A stretch of DNA of 32,879 nt, taken from NCBI RefSeq assembly GCF_000382705.1, contig NZ_ARQE01000019.1, forward strand, positions 1,332 through 34,210, written 5' to 3'. The notes under the pieces were generated by a model. It had not been told where the DNA came from, searched no databases, and saw only the letters and a list, made by a program, of their open reading frames with translations. Shown piece after piece: positions 25,021-32,345 of the stretch. Numbering within the stretch: position 1 is the stretch's first letter; each line of letters starts with the position of its first letter. The position numbers were made by a program, and so were the translations under genes. The DNA comes from Aureimonas ureilytica DSM 18598 = NBRC 106430 (lineage in GTDB: Bacteria; Pseudomonadota; Alphaproteobacteria; Rhizobiales; Rhizobiaceae).

Positions 25021-25611
25021 ATGCGCAGAGCGCTTCCCCTTGCCCTTGCGGCCGCCCTCCTACCGACCGCCGCCTTCGCCCATACCGGGGTCGGCGACAC
25101 GGCCGGCTTCCTGCACGGCTTCGAGCACCCGATCGGCGGTCTCGACCACATCCTCGCGATGGTCGCGGTCGGCGTGTTCGCCTACGTCCTCGGCGGCCGC
25201 GCGCTCTGGCTCGTCCCGGCAGCCTTCGTCGGCGTGATGGTCGTCGGCTTCGCGCTCGGGGTAGCCCAGGTCGACGTGCCGTTCGTCGAGCTTGGCATCG
25301 CCCTCTCCAGCGTCGTGATCGGCGGGGCCGCCGCCCTCGGCCGGCCGATGCCCGTCGGCGTCGCCATGGCGCTGGTCGGGGTGTTCGCCGTCTTCCACGG
25401 CCACGCCCACGGGGCCGAGATGCCCGAGACGGCCGGCGGTCTGACCTACGCCGCCGGGTTCATCGCGGCGACCGCCCTCCTGCACACCGCAGGCATCGCG
25501 CTGGCGTTCGGGGCCGCCACGCTGATCGGTCGCTACGGGCGGACCGTCGCCCGCGCCGCAGGTGCCGTCTTCGCGCTGGGCGGCGTCGGCGTCCTCGCTG
25601 GCTGGCTCTGA
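25021..25611 (+). CDS. HupE/UreJ family membrane protein
   Basis: 196 residues with a signal peptide (1-20, ending AAFAH) and about six membrane segments. The HupE/UreJ hallmark HPIGGLDHILAMVAVGVFAY is present near the N-terminus, and FHGHAHGAEMPE, a His-rich metal-binding motif, in the middle. Family members are linked to nickel (sometimes cobalt) uptake for hydrogenase or urease. No hydrogenase or urease genes are in this window. A clear AGGAG precedes the ATG. It is divergent from the TDT gene. Confidence 0.9.
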   Translation: MRRALPLALAAALLPTAAFAHTGVGDTAGFLHGFEHPIGGLDHILAMVAVGVFAYVLGGRALWLVPAAFVGVMVVGFALGVAQVDVPFVELGIALSSVVIGGAAALGRPMPVGVAMALVGVFAVFHGHAHGAEMPETAGGLTYAAGFIAATALLHTAGIALAFGAATLIGRYGRTVARAAGAVFALGGVGVLAGWL

Positions 25612-25650
25612 TCGCCGGACATGGCACCGGGCGGTAAACTCGCCCGATGC

Positions 25651-25678
25651 TTGGCCTTCATGTCTCGAGGAAGGCCAA
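25651..25678 (+). terminator. Inverted repeat after hupE-like gene
   Basis: TTGGCCTTC (25651-25659) and GAAGGCCAA (25670-25678) form a perfect 9-bp stem, 39 bp after the stop. No T-run follows, so termination is inferred from position and stem strength. Confidence 0.45.
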
Positions 25679-25942
25679 ACCACTCCAGCGCGCAAGCTCT
25701 TCGCGGACGAACGCCGCGCCCGTGCTCAATGCCGTCAAATGACTCGTGCCGCGTCGCGAGACACGGGCGCCATCCCACAGTTCGCGTTGGGAACGAGCTT
25801 GTCGGCGTCCATGAACCGGAGGGCCATGCGCAGGGTCAACGCGTCGTGTGCCCCTATCGCCAATGTCAGCTTATCTCAGGTGGCGCTCCGAAGCGGACCG
25901 GCAGGAAACCACCCTCCCCTGCCTTCTGATCGGTTTCAGTTT

Positions 25943-26009
25943 CGGGCCGGAAGCAGACGAACCGCTGCTGGACACAACGATCGGAAAGCTGCCCTTCCGA
26001 AAACGACCC
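25943..26009 (+). repeat. Copy 3 of 67-nt intergenic repeat (diverged)
   Basis: CGGGCCGGAAGCAGAC, then GGAAAGCTGCCCTTC at offset 40, then AAAACGACCC. It has one extra base relative to copies 1 and 2. Confidence 0.5.
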
Positions 26010-26085
26010 ATGGTTACCCTTCGCAACCGATTAAGCGCGTCCCGAAAGCGGACCTTTCAAACCTCCGATGTCGAAGGGACTACAT

Positions 26086-26766
26086 TCACGCTGTCGCGAC
26101 GAAGCCGCGGAACGAAAATGCGGCATAGAACAGTTGGACGTCGCGGAAGTCTGCCTCGCGCAGCATGGCTTCCTCCTGTTCGGGAGCCACAAGCGGCAGG
26201 CGCTCGACCATCATACGGGCCGTCTGTTCGCATCTCGACCAGTCCAGTCCGCCCCTGTCGCCGAATGCGACCGAGCGCGTCATCCAACGCTGCGACGCAG
26301 TGCCCAGCGACGAATGACCCGCCACCGCCAAACGGGCGCCGTGCTTCAGGCGTGCACGGATCTCGCACAGCGTGCGTTGCCGCTCGTCATGCCCGACGTG
26401 ATGCAGCGTCAGCAGGCTGACGGCACCGTCGAAGGGGCCCGTCGGCGCCTGATCGACGGTCCCCTCGATCAACGTCACGCGGCCCACGACCGATGACAGT
26501 GTCGCACGCGCGAGATCGAGCATCGCCCCGGACGGGTCGATTCCGGTGAAGCGCCAGCCAGGTTGCGCTTCAGCGAGTGACAGCGTTTCCATGCCGCCTC
26601 CCGCCCCCACTACGAGGATCTCGGCATGGGTCGGTGCGGTTTCGGCAAGGAGCAGCATCGCCATGCGGTGAAGGTCGAAAAGACCGGGCACCTTACGTGG
26701 TGCCTCCTCGCAGTAGGCGGCAACCCGATCCTTCCTGTGGAAGGGCGAAGCGTGGTCGTGGGTCAT
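26086..26766 (-). CDS. Class I SAM-dependent methyltransferase
   Basis: 226 residues. The SAM-binding motif I is ILVVGAGGGMETLSLA, with the acidic residue after strand 2 in FTGIDPSGAML, and motif IV-like region DGAVSLLTLHHVGHDERQRTL. The start MTHDHASPF overlaps the upstream stop as ATGA, so it is translated with the flavoprotein gene. The N-terminal KDRVAAYCEEAPRKVPGLFDLHRMAMLLL resembles small-molecule methyltransferases rather than RNA or protein enzymes. The substrate is unknown; its partner and the Rrf2 regulator suggest a redox or detoxification setting. Confidence 0.8.
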   Translation of the reverse strand: MTHDHASPFHRKDRVAAYCEEAPRKVPGLFDLHRMAMLLLAETAPTHAEILVVGAGGGMETLSLAEAQPGWRFTGIDPSGAMLDLARATLSSVVGRVTLIEGTVDQAPTGPFDGAVSLLTLHHVGHDERQRTLCEIRARLKHGARLAVAGHSSLGTASQRWMTRSVAFGDRGGLDWSRCEQTARMMVERLPLVAPEQEEAMLREADFRDVQLFYAAFSFRGFVATA

Positions 26767-27668
26767 GCCGCCACCTTCGGGAACACCAGCGCGCGATGGA
26801 TGGCCAGCGCGGCCATGACGCCTTCGGCGCAAGCGAAGGTGACGGTGTGGCCCATGCGGGTGACATCGCCCACTGCGAAGACGCCGGGCACGCTGGTCGC
26901 CTTCATCTCGTCCACCTTGAGGACCGGCCCCATCGGGCCGGCTTCAGTGGCGCATCCGAGACGCTCCGCCAGGTCGCCGGAGAAGCGATAGCGGGGTCCG
27001 ATGTAGAGCGCGTCGATCGGGACGGACCGTCCGTCCGCGAGGCGCACGGCGGACAGGAGCGGTCCGTCCCCCTCGAGTCCGACAGCCCGTTCGCGCTCCA
27101 CTAACACACCCCGCGCCATTAACGCCTCGATCGCGTCTTGCTCAAACGCCTGCCCGTCCGTGAAGAAAGTCGTCGGACCCCATTCGGGGATCAACTGCGC
27201 CTGGTGAACCGACAGGGGCGACGAGGCGAGAACACCAAGGTTGCGGTCCGTGAACTCGTAGCCATGGCAATACGGGCAATGGATCACGGAGCGGCCCCAG
27301 CGTTCGGCGACGCCCGGGAGGTCGGGCAGGATGTCGGTGATGCCGAAGGCTAGGAGTAGTTGCGGGCCCGTCACCGCTCTGCCGTCGGCAAGATGGACGA
27401 CGAAGGTGTCACGCTCTTGCACGACATCGACGGCGGCCTCTTCCACGAGTTGGACGCTTGGATAGGCGGCAAGCTGCCTGCGCATCGTGTCCAGCATAGT
27501 CGCGGGATCGCTTCCGTCGTGCCCGAACAGAACATGGGAGTGGTCCGTGAAGCGGTTACGCGGCGCATTGGTGTCAAGAACGCAGACGCGGACCCTCGCG
27601 CGTCCAAGGTAGGGGGCAGCCGACAGGCCAGCGAAGCTTCCGCCGACGACGATGGCGTCGTATTGCAT
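26763..27668 (-). CDS. Thioredoxin-reductase-like FAD/NAD(P)H oxidoreductase
   Basis: 301 residues. An N-terminal FAD-binding motif (YDAIVVGGSFAGLSAA), the redox-active CPYCHGYEF in the position of the thioredoxin reductase dithiol, a second nucleotide-binding region around LGVLASSPLSVHQAQLI (poor GxGxxG) and the C-terminal FAD motif VPGVFAVGDVTR. Related proteins pair with Rrf2 regulators and act as small-molecule or thiol reductases. The degenerate NAD(P)H glycine motif suggests the ferredoxin- or substrate-oxidase branch rather than true TrxB. The ATG at 27668 was preferred; an upstream ATG at 27710 is in frame but falls inside a likely operator. Confidence 0.82.
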   Translation of the reverse strand: MQYDAIVVGGSFAGLSAAPYLGRARVRVCVLDTNAPRNRFTDHSHVLFGHDGSDPATMLDTMRRQLAAYPSVQLVEEAAVDVVQERDTFVVHLADGRAVTGPQLLLAFGITDILPDLPGVAERWGRSVIHCPYCHGYEFTDRNLGVLASSPLSVHQAQLIPEWGPTTFFTDGQAFEQDAIEALMARGVLVERERAVGLEGDGPLLSAVRLADGRSVPIDALYIGPRYRFSGDLAERLGCATEAGPMGPVLKVDEMKATSVPGVFAVGDVTRMGHTVTFACAEGVMAALAIHRALVFPKVAA

Positions 27669-27703
27669 GATGGGGTCACTCTGTACGATGGACGTCATTT
27701 CAT

Positions 27704-27720
27704 GTATCATCGATAGATAC
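27704..27720. promoter_or_regulatory. Candidate Rrf2 operator (GTATC-N7-GATAC)
   Basis: GTATCATCGATAGATAC is an interrupted dyad in the divergent region between the flavoprotein and rrf2 genes, in an AT-rich patch. Rrf2 proteins typically bind such divergent sites and control both genes. Confidence 0.45.
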
Positions 27721-27798
27721 GTAAAAGACGCCTAGTCCGTCAACCCGCCTCTCGGTGCTAGGACGGGTCCTCGCACCGAGGCTGAAGAAAGACTCACC

Positions 27799-28257
27799 AT
27801 GCAGCGAGACACCCGCCTGTCCGACGTCCTTCATGTGCTCCTGCACATGTCGCAGACGGACGCGCCGCTGACGTCCGAAGTGCTGGCACGCAGCATGGGC
27901 ACCAACCCGGCCGTGTTCCGGCGCATGATGGCGGGGCTGCGGGAGGCGGGGATCGTCGTTTCCGGCAAAGGGCATGGCGGCGGCTGGCGTTTGGCACGGT
28001 CGCTTCGCGAGATCACGCTCCTGGCGGTCTACGAGGCTCTTGGGCGCCCAACGTTGTTCGCGTTCGGCAACCGCAGCCGCCATCCCGAATGTCTGGTCGA
28101 GCGGGGCGTCAACGCGGTGTTGGAGACGACGATGACCGATGCGACGGCATTGTTCGTCCGACGCTTCGGAGAGATCACGCTCGACCAGATCGTGCCGGAC
28201 GCGCCCATGTCACTTGCAGTTCATGCCGCTGCTTCCGAGGCGAAGGCGAGCGTCTGA
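27799..28257 (+). CDS. Rrf2-family transcriptional regulator
   Basis: 152 residues. The winged helix (1-65) includes LSDVLHVLLHMSQ, LTSEVLARSMGTNPAVFRRMMAGLREAGIV and the wing GKGHGGGWRLARSLREITL; the dimerisation helix (about 105-145) follows. Rrf2 iron-sulfur sensors such as IscR and NsrR have three cysteines; here only one is present (HPECLVERGV), which excludes the classical cluster and suggests thiol or ligand sensing, as in YwnA/CymR-like members. It is divergent from the flavoprotein-methyltransferase pair and probably represses it. Confidence 0.88.
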   Translation: MQRDTRLSDVLHVLLHMSQTDAPLTSEVLARSMGTNPAVFRRMMAGLREAGIVVSGKGHGGGWRLARSLREITLLAVYEALGRPTLFAFGNRSRHPECLVERGVNAVLETTMTDATALFVRRFGEITLDQIVPDAPMSLAVHAAASEAKASV

Positions 28258-28402
28258 GCGGACGGCGATACTCGCCCGTCAGCAAATCGGTTGGCGTCAG
28301 GGTATTAGGATACCGAAGCCGTTAGACCGGTTTCGACCCGTCTCAGCCGCTGGTGCGCGGATCGGCTACCGCCAGAGCCGACGTTGGCGGACCGCGCTCT
28401 AG

Positions 28403-28437
28403 GATCGGTTGTCTCTACCTTAGGCGCTCAACCGATC
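28403..28437. terminator. Bidirectional terminator candidate
   Basis: GATCGGTTG (28403-28411) and CAACCGATC (28429-28437) form a perfect 9-bp stem with a 17-nt loop, between the convergent rrf2 and TolA-like genes. Confidence 0.5.
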
Positions 28438-28459
28438 TATCGGGGCAGACCATGCAGCC

Positions 28460-29395
28460 TCACTTCTGGACGACCACCGGCAAGGCGTAGGTCCCATAGG
28501 GAACGTCCCTGAGCGACGGGCACGACCTAAGCGCGGCGATGATGGACTGCGCCGTCGCCTCTTGCGCCAGGGTTGATGGCGACTGGGACGATGCAACCTG
28601 AACAGACGGTTCGCCGCCTTCAGCCTCAATAACGATCCGAAACATTACGTCGAAGGGCTTCGGTGCGTCCAGAGGTGACGGGATGCAGCGCCGGAAGGCC
28701 TTGCCGATCTCGCGCAAGCGCTCCGCCGAAAGTGTCGACGGGCGAGCTGGTGAAGGTGGTCTCCGCGAAGGGGACCGCTCCTCCACACGGTAACGGTCCA
28801 TCGTCATGCCGAAGCGGGACTGCCGACCGGTGACGACGATCGTGCGTCCCTCCCATTCGCTCGAATGCCCGGACCGCCCAACACCGCACAGCTTGTTATC
28901 GAAGAAGAGCGGGTTGACCGCCAGCACCCCCTTGCAAGCTTTACCGAATGCGAACCCAGTGACGGTGAAGGCATGCTCGACTGGCGTCTTGACCGCCAGC
29001 AGGTGCTGCACGAACGGAACGCAGAACGTGACGGCGAACCAACCCACGACGAACCCGAGAGCGGGTGAGAAGAGCAGACTGCCAACGAACTGGATCCGTC
29101 CGAACGTGCCTTCGTGCAGTCGCTTGTTGGGCTCAACCTTTCGGCTAGCCCAGATCGCCCACGTAAGACCGATGGCGAGAACGCTTCCTGCCACGTAGGC
29201 ATAGGGTCGGTACAAGTCCTGATCAGTCGCGAAACGCAGGAACTGCAGCGAGCGGAAGGGCTGGAACGCGTACTCGATGATCCAAGCCAGCGTGATCGGC
29301 AGGAGGATCGCGGCGGCGACTTGCTGACGGCGGTCGCGGGGCCACCAGAGCGTCTTTCGGATGCTGGACGCGGTCGGGTCTCCTACGTTGCGCAT
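28460..29395 (-). CDS. Polytopic membrane protein with TolA/TonB-like C-terminal domain
   Basis: 311 residues from the ATG at 29395 (AGGA about 7 nt upstream; a further ATG at 29425 is possible). Three hydrophobic blocks lie in the first half: about 26-44, 63-82 and 99-131. A basic, Pro/Ser-rich linker (RVEERSPSRRPPSPARPSTLS) leads to a C-terminal domain of about 80 residues, FDVMFRIVIEAEGGEPSVQVASS and AAQ-type helix AQSIIAALRSCPSLRDV. Its layout and two cysteines (RRCIPSP, LRSCPSL) resemble the TolA C-terminal domain. I do not recognise the membrane part. The domain assignment is by pattern only; function unknown. Confidence 0.6.
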   Translation of the reverse strand: MRNVGDPTASSIRKTLWWPRDRRQQVAAAILLPITLAWIIEYAFQPFRSLQFLRFATDQDLYRPYAYVAGSVLAIGLTWAIWASRKVEPNKRLHEGTFGRIQFVGSLLFSPALGFVVGWFAVTFCVPFVQHLLAVKTPVEHAFTVTGFAFGKACKGVLAVNPLFFDNKLCGVGRSGHSSEWEGRTIVVTGRQSRFGMTMDRYRVEERSPSRRPPSPARPSTLSAERLREIGKAFRRCIPSPLDAPKPFDVMFRIVIEAEGGEPSVQVASSQSPSTLAQEATAQSIIAALRSCPSLRDVPYGTYALPVVVQK

Positions 29396-29772
29396 GCCAA
29401 TCCTATCTGACCCGAGTGTTCGCAAGTGTCAGCTATCAACGAAAGCTGCCAGAAGGCGGACAGTCCGCAAACCTGAAGAGTTTCGGGCGCCGCGAGGTGT
29501 ACGAAAGTCGCGGAAGAACGAACCTGCGGGACGCCGGTCGGTGGTCTATGGGGTTTTCGCCTGACGGCGGTGCAGGGGCGGGGTGCGCTCGCTTCCGGAC
29601 GGCAGGCCATGCGGATCGCTGCCCTGCCGTTTGGGATCGGGTGACGGCACCGAGACGGGCGTGGAGCGGCCGCGAGGCTCCCGTCGAACACCTTCTCCCA
29701 TCATAGTGCCGCACAGGATTGCGCCCGGAAGCACGTGGTTCCGAGCAGGAGGCGGCGCCTTGCCATGCCGGG
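29396..29772. other. Intergenic region at the 3' side of the IS91-type element
   Basis: 377 bases without a supportable gene. 29449-29490 carries a partial repeat-like motif (GAAAGCTGCC, then GCGGACAGTCCGC, then CGCAAAC). The rest presumably includes the terminal (ori or ter) end of the IS91-type element, whose exact border I cannot place. Confidence 0.35.
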
Positions 29773-30951
29773 TCATGGCGATCTCGCCCGGTTCGGTGGC
29801 GGGCGCGGCGGCGGTCCACGCGGCTGGCGCCATCGCAGGAGGGTGGCGACGACGCGCATCGCTCCACCGCAGCACGGGCAAGGCGGGCAGATGTCGGGCG
29901 GCTCGGGCGTGTCCGGCGCCGCGGTGGCGGGTTCGGGCGCGGTCGGGCCCCCAAGCAGGCTGCGGATGCGATCGAGGCCGGCCTTGCGGTTCGGCCCGGT
30001 GAGAAAGCCGTAGTGGCGGATGCGGTGGAAGCCGCGGGGCAGAACGTGGAGGAGGAAGGGGCGGATGAACTCGCCCGCCTCCAGCGTCAGGGTTCGGTGG
30101 CGGGCAGCGCCGTGCTGGCGGTAGTCTTTGACGCGGAACGCGACGTGCTTGCCGTCGAAGTCCGTAATGCGCCGCGACGAGATGGCGACGCGGTGGGTGT
30201 AGCGCGACAGGTAGGCGAGAACGGCTTCTGGCCCCGCGAAGGGCGGCTTGGCGTAGACGACCCAGCGTTTGCGGCGCACCGGGGCGAGATGGCGGGCAAA
30301 GGCGCGTGGATCGGCGAGATGCGCGAGCGCGCCGTGGAAGGCGAGCTTGCCGGAACGGTAGAGGGCAGCGAGGCCTTCGAGGAAGATGCGCCGAAACAGT
30401 GCGCCGAGCACGCGCACGGGCAGAAGGAAGGCATGACGCGACGAGATCCAGCTCGTCCTGTCCGGCGACAGGCCGCCGCCGGGCACGATCATGTGGACGT
30501 GCGGATGGTGTGTCATGGCCGAGCCCCAGGTGTGGAGGACGGCGGTCAGGCCGATGCGGGCGCCCAGATGCTTGGGGTCGGCGGCGATCCTTGTCATGGT
30601 CTCCACCGACGCCCGGAACAGGAGGTCGTAGACGGCCCGCTTGTTCCCGAAGGCGACCGTGCCGATCTCGGCGGGCAGCGTGAAGACGACGTGGAAGTAT
30701 CCGACCGGCAGGAGGTCGCCCTCGCGCTCGGCCAGCCAGTCGCGGGCCGCCGCGCCCTGGCACCGCGGACAGTGCCGGTTGCGGCAGGAGTTGTAGGCGA
30801 TCCGCAGATGGCCGCCGAGCGCGGCGGTGCGGCAAGTCTCGATCGCCGACATGACCTTGAGTTCGGCCAGGCTGAGATGTCCGGCACGGCTCGCCCGGAA
30901 CGCGGGTCCGGCGACGCGCAGGATGTCGGCGACCTCGATCGAGGCGCCCAC
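29773..30951 (-). CDS. IS91-family (HUH) transposase
   Basis: 392 residues from a GTG 4 bp after the recombinase stop. An N-terminal zinc ribbon (YNSCRNRHCPRCQGAAARDWLAERE) is followed by the HUH metal-binding motif HPHVHMIVPGGGLS and the tyrosine region LAYLSRYTHRVAISSRRI; a second Cys pair (ICPPCPCCGG) stands near the C-terminus. The C-terminal 30 residues are Pro/Arg-rich and may be an out-of-frame extension. IS91 transposases nick single-stranded DNA through tyrosine for rolling-circle movement. No stop or frameshift is seen, so it may be active. Confidence 0.88.
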   Translation of the reverse strand: MGASIEVADILRVAGPAFRASRAGHLSLAELKVMSAIETCRTAALGGHLRIAYNSCRNRHCPRCQGAAARDWLAEREGDLLPVGYFHVVFTLPAEIGTVAFGNKRAVYDLLFRASVETMTRIAADPKHLGARIGLTAVLHTWGSAMTHHPHVHMIVPGGGLSPDRTSWISSRHAFLLPVRVLGALFRRIFLEGLAALYRSGKLAFHGALAHLADPRAFARHLAPVRRKRWVVYAKPPFAGPEAVLAYLSRYTHRVAISSRRITDFDGKHVAFRVKDYRQHGAARHRTLTLEAGEFIRPFLLHVLPRGFHRIRHYGFLTGPNRKAGLDRIRSLLGGPTAPEPATAAPDTPEPPDICPPCPCCGGAMRVVATLLRWRQPRGPPPRPPPNRARSP

Positions 30952-30955
30952 CAGT

Positions 30956-31864
30956 TCAACCGGGTGAAGCCTCCTCGCGGGGCATCAGGGCAAGGCGATC
31001 GAGTGGGCTGACGACGGCCCGTACCGTGCGCAAGGCGACCTTGGCGTAGAGCGCGGTGGTGTCGAGCTTGGCGTGGCCGAGCAGGATCTGGATGACGCGG
31101 ATGTCGACGCCGTCTTCCAGAAGGTGCGTCGCGAAGGAATGGCGCAGCGTGTGCGGCCCGACGCGTTTGGGAATGTCGGCTGCCCGCGCAGCCTCCACAA
31201 CGATGCGGTGAAGCTGGCGCGTCGAGATCGGCTTGGCCCAGCTCTGCCCAGGGAACATCCAGCCCTCGCGATGCAGGATCCCCTGCCGGCGTCCTTCGAT
31301 CCACCACTCACTCAGGAGGGCGAGAAGATCGGCAGAGAGCATGGTGTTGCGGTCGCGCCCGCCCTTGCCGTGCTCGACGCGCAGCAACATCCGGGTGGTG
31401 TCGATGTCGCCGACCTTCAGGCTTGCAACCTCCGCGGCACGCAGCCCCGCCCCGTAAGCGACGGACAGCGCCGCAAGGTGCTTCAGGCAGACGGTGGCGC
31501 CGAGCAGGCGACGCACCTCGTCGGGGCTGAGAACATCAGGCAGGCTGCGCGGGTATCGCAGCCGCACCAGCTTGCGGGCGAGATCGGGCCGGTCGATGGT
31601 CTGGATGAAGAAGAAGCGCAGCGCCGAGACGATCCCGTTCATCGTCGGCACGCCGAGCCCGGCCTCCTGGAGCGCGATCTGGAAGCGGCGCAGATCCTCC
31701 ACGCTGGCCGTGTCGGGCGAGCGCCCGAGGAACGAAGCGAGTCGTCCGACGTCGCGCAGGTAGTTGCGCTGCGTCTCGGCCGAGAAGCGGCGCATCGTCA
31801 TGTCGGCGATCAGACGCTGGCGCAACGGGCTGACCGCCGCAGCGGGAATGAGGGAGATCGTCAT
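30956..31864 (-). CDS. Tyrosine recombinase/integrase associated with the IS91-type transposase
   Basis: 302 residues. The N-terminal SAM-like domain (MRRFSAETQRNYLRDVGRLASFLGR) precedes a catalytic domain with Arg in YGAGLRAAEVASLKVGDID, the HxLRH box GPHTLRHSFATHLLEDG, GHAKLDTTALYAKV with the nucleophile Tyr, and the catalytic Lys region VEHGKGGRDR. All key residues are intact, in contrast to the integrase at 1947-2972. The ATG at 31864 starts the conserved part; longer in-frame options upstream look non-coding. The short gap to the transposase start suggests translational coupling. Its role in the element may be resolution or integration. Confidence 0.88.
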   Translation of the reverse strand: MTISLIPAAAVSPLRQRLIADMTMRRFSAETQRNYLRDVGRLASFLGRSPDTASVEDLRRFQIALQEAGLGVPTMNGIVSALRFFFIQTIDRPDLARKLVRLRYPRSLPDVLSPDEVRRLLGATVCLKHLAALSVAYGAGLRAAEVASLKVGDIDTTRMLLRVEHGKGGRDRNTMLSADLLALLSEWWIEGRRQGILHREGWMFPGQSWAKPISTRQLHRIVVEAARAADIPKRVGPHTLRHSFATHLLEDGVDIRVIQILLGHAKLDTTALYAKVALRTVRAVVSPLDRLALMPREEASPG

Positions 31865-32290
31865 GGAAGGCTCCGTCCGGGTGAAGGAGCCGGGATCGTC
31901 CGCCCGCAACCGGGCAACGCTCAATCCGCGCAGCGCGCTCGCATCAGTCCGCCGACGACAAAGCCGCCGCCCCTCCCGCGGAAGCGGGTTCGTTCTTCCA
32001 CCCAGTCGTGCAGCTGGGCGCCAAGAAGGCAGACGCCCGAGAGCGGTCCATCCGCTATCGGGCTCCGGGGGTAGGCACAGCCGACCTAAAGCTGGCATTC
32101 TCCCAGCATCAATCGATGCATGACCTCCGACTTTGAGACGTGGCCGCGGGCGTCATCGGTCGGCAACCCAGGCGTCTGCACTGACGCAAAGCGAAGTGGG
32201 CTGCATGCCGCTTCTTCTCGGCCACCTCCCAGACGATCTGGCCGACCCGGCCAAAGCAGGGCCCACCTTGGCACGACATTGATGCGCCGC
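31865..32290. other. Gene-free stretch upstream of the IS91-type element
   Basis: About 430 bases with no supportable gene. It should contain the promoter of the recombinase and one terminus of the element. Short open frames here have no recognisable product. Confidence 0.35.
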
Positions 32291-32294
32291 ATAC

Positions 32295-32320
32295 TTGACG
32301 AATTTACGATTATTTGTAAA
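32295..32320 (+). promoter_or_regulatory. Candidate promoter/operator of the sugar isomerase gene
   Basis: TTGACG (32295-32300) is followed after 16 nt by TAAAGT (32317-32322), a fair -35/-10 pair in an AT-rich island. The dyad TTTAC-N8-GTAAA (32303-32320) sits between and over them, as a repressor site would. Confidence 0.4.
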
Positions 32321-32345
32321 GTCATTGCAATCCAGCGGAGCTTCC

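Larger units (their letters stand above)
25612..26085. other. Gene-free stretch between hupE-like and methyltransferase genes
   Basis: 474 bases without a supportable gene. It holds a terminator-like hairpin (25651-25678), repeat copy 3 (25943-26009) and, just after it, CGAAAGCGGACCTTTC, a further partial match to the repeat core. Confidence 0.45.
29773..31864 (-). mobile_element. IS91-type element core: tyrosine recombinase plus HUH transposase
   Basis: Two coupled minus-strand genes, a tyrosine recombinase (30956-31864) and an IS91-family transposase (29773-30951), form a unit. IS91 elements move by rolling circle and lack inverted repeats and target duplications, so the outer ends cannot be fixed from sequence. 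The element probably extends into both flanking gene-free stretches. Confidence 0.7.

Noticed and set aside
22710..25151. 813-codon open frame on the minus strand
   Set aside because: Only the last 219 codons are real (DsbA-like, with its own signal peptide). The upstream part reads the TDT gene out of frame and is Arg/Pro-rich.
29719..31011. 430-codon + strand frame antisense to the IS91 transposase
   Set aside because: No recognisable motif, charged low-complexity composition. The opposite strand encodes an unambiguous transposase.
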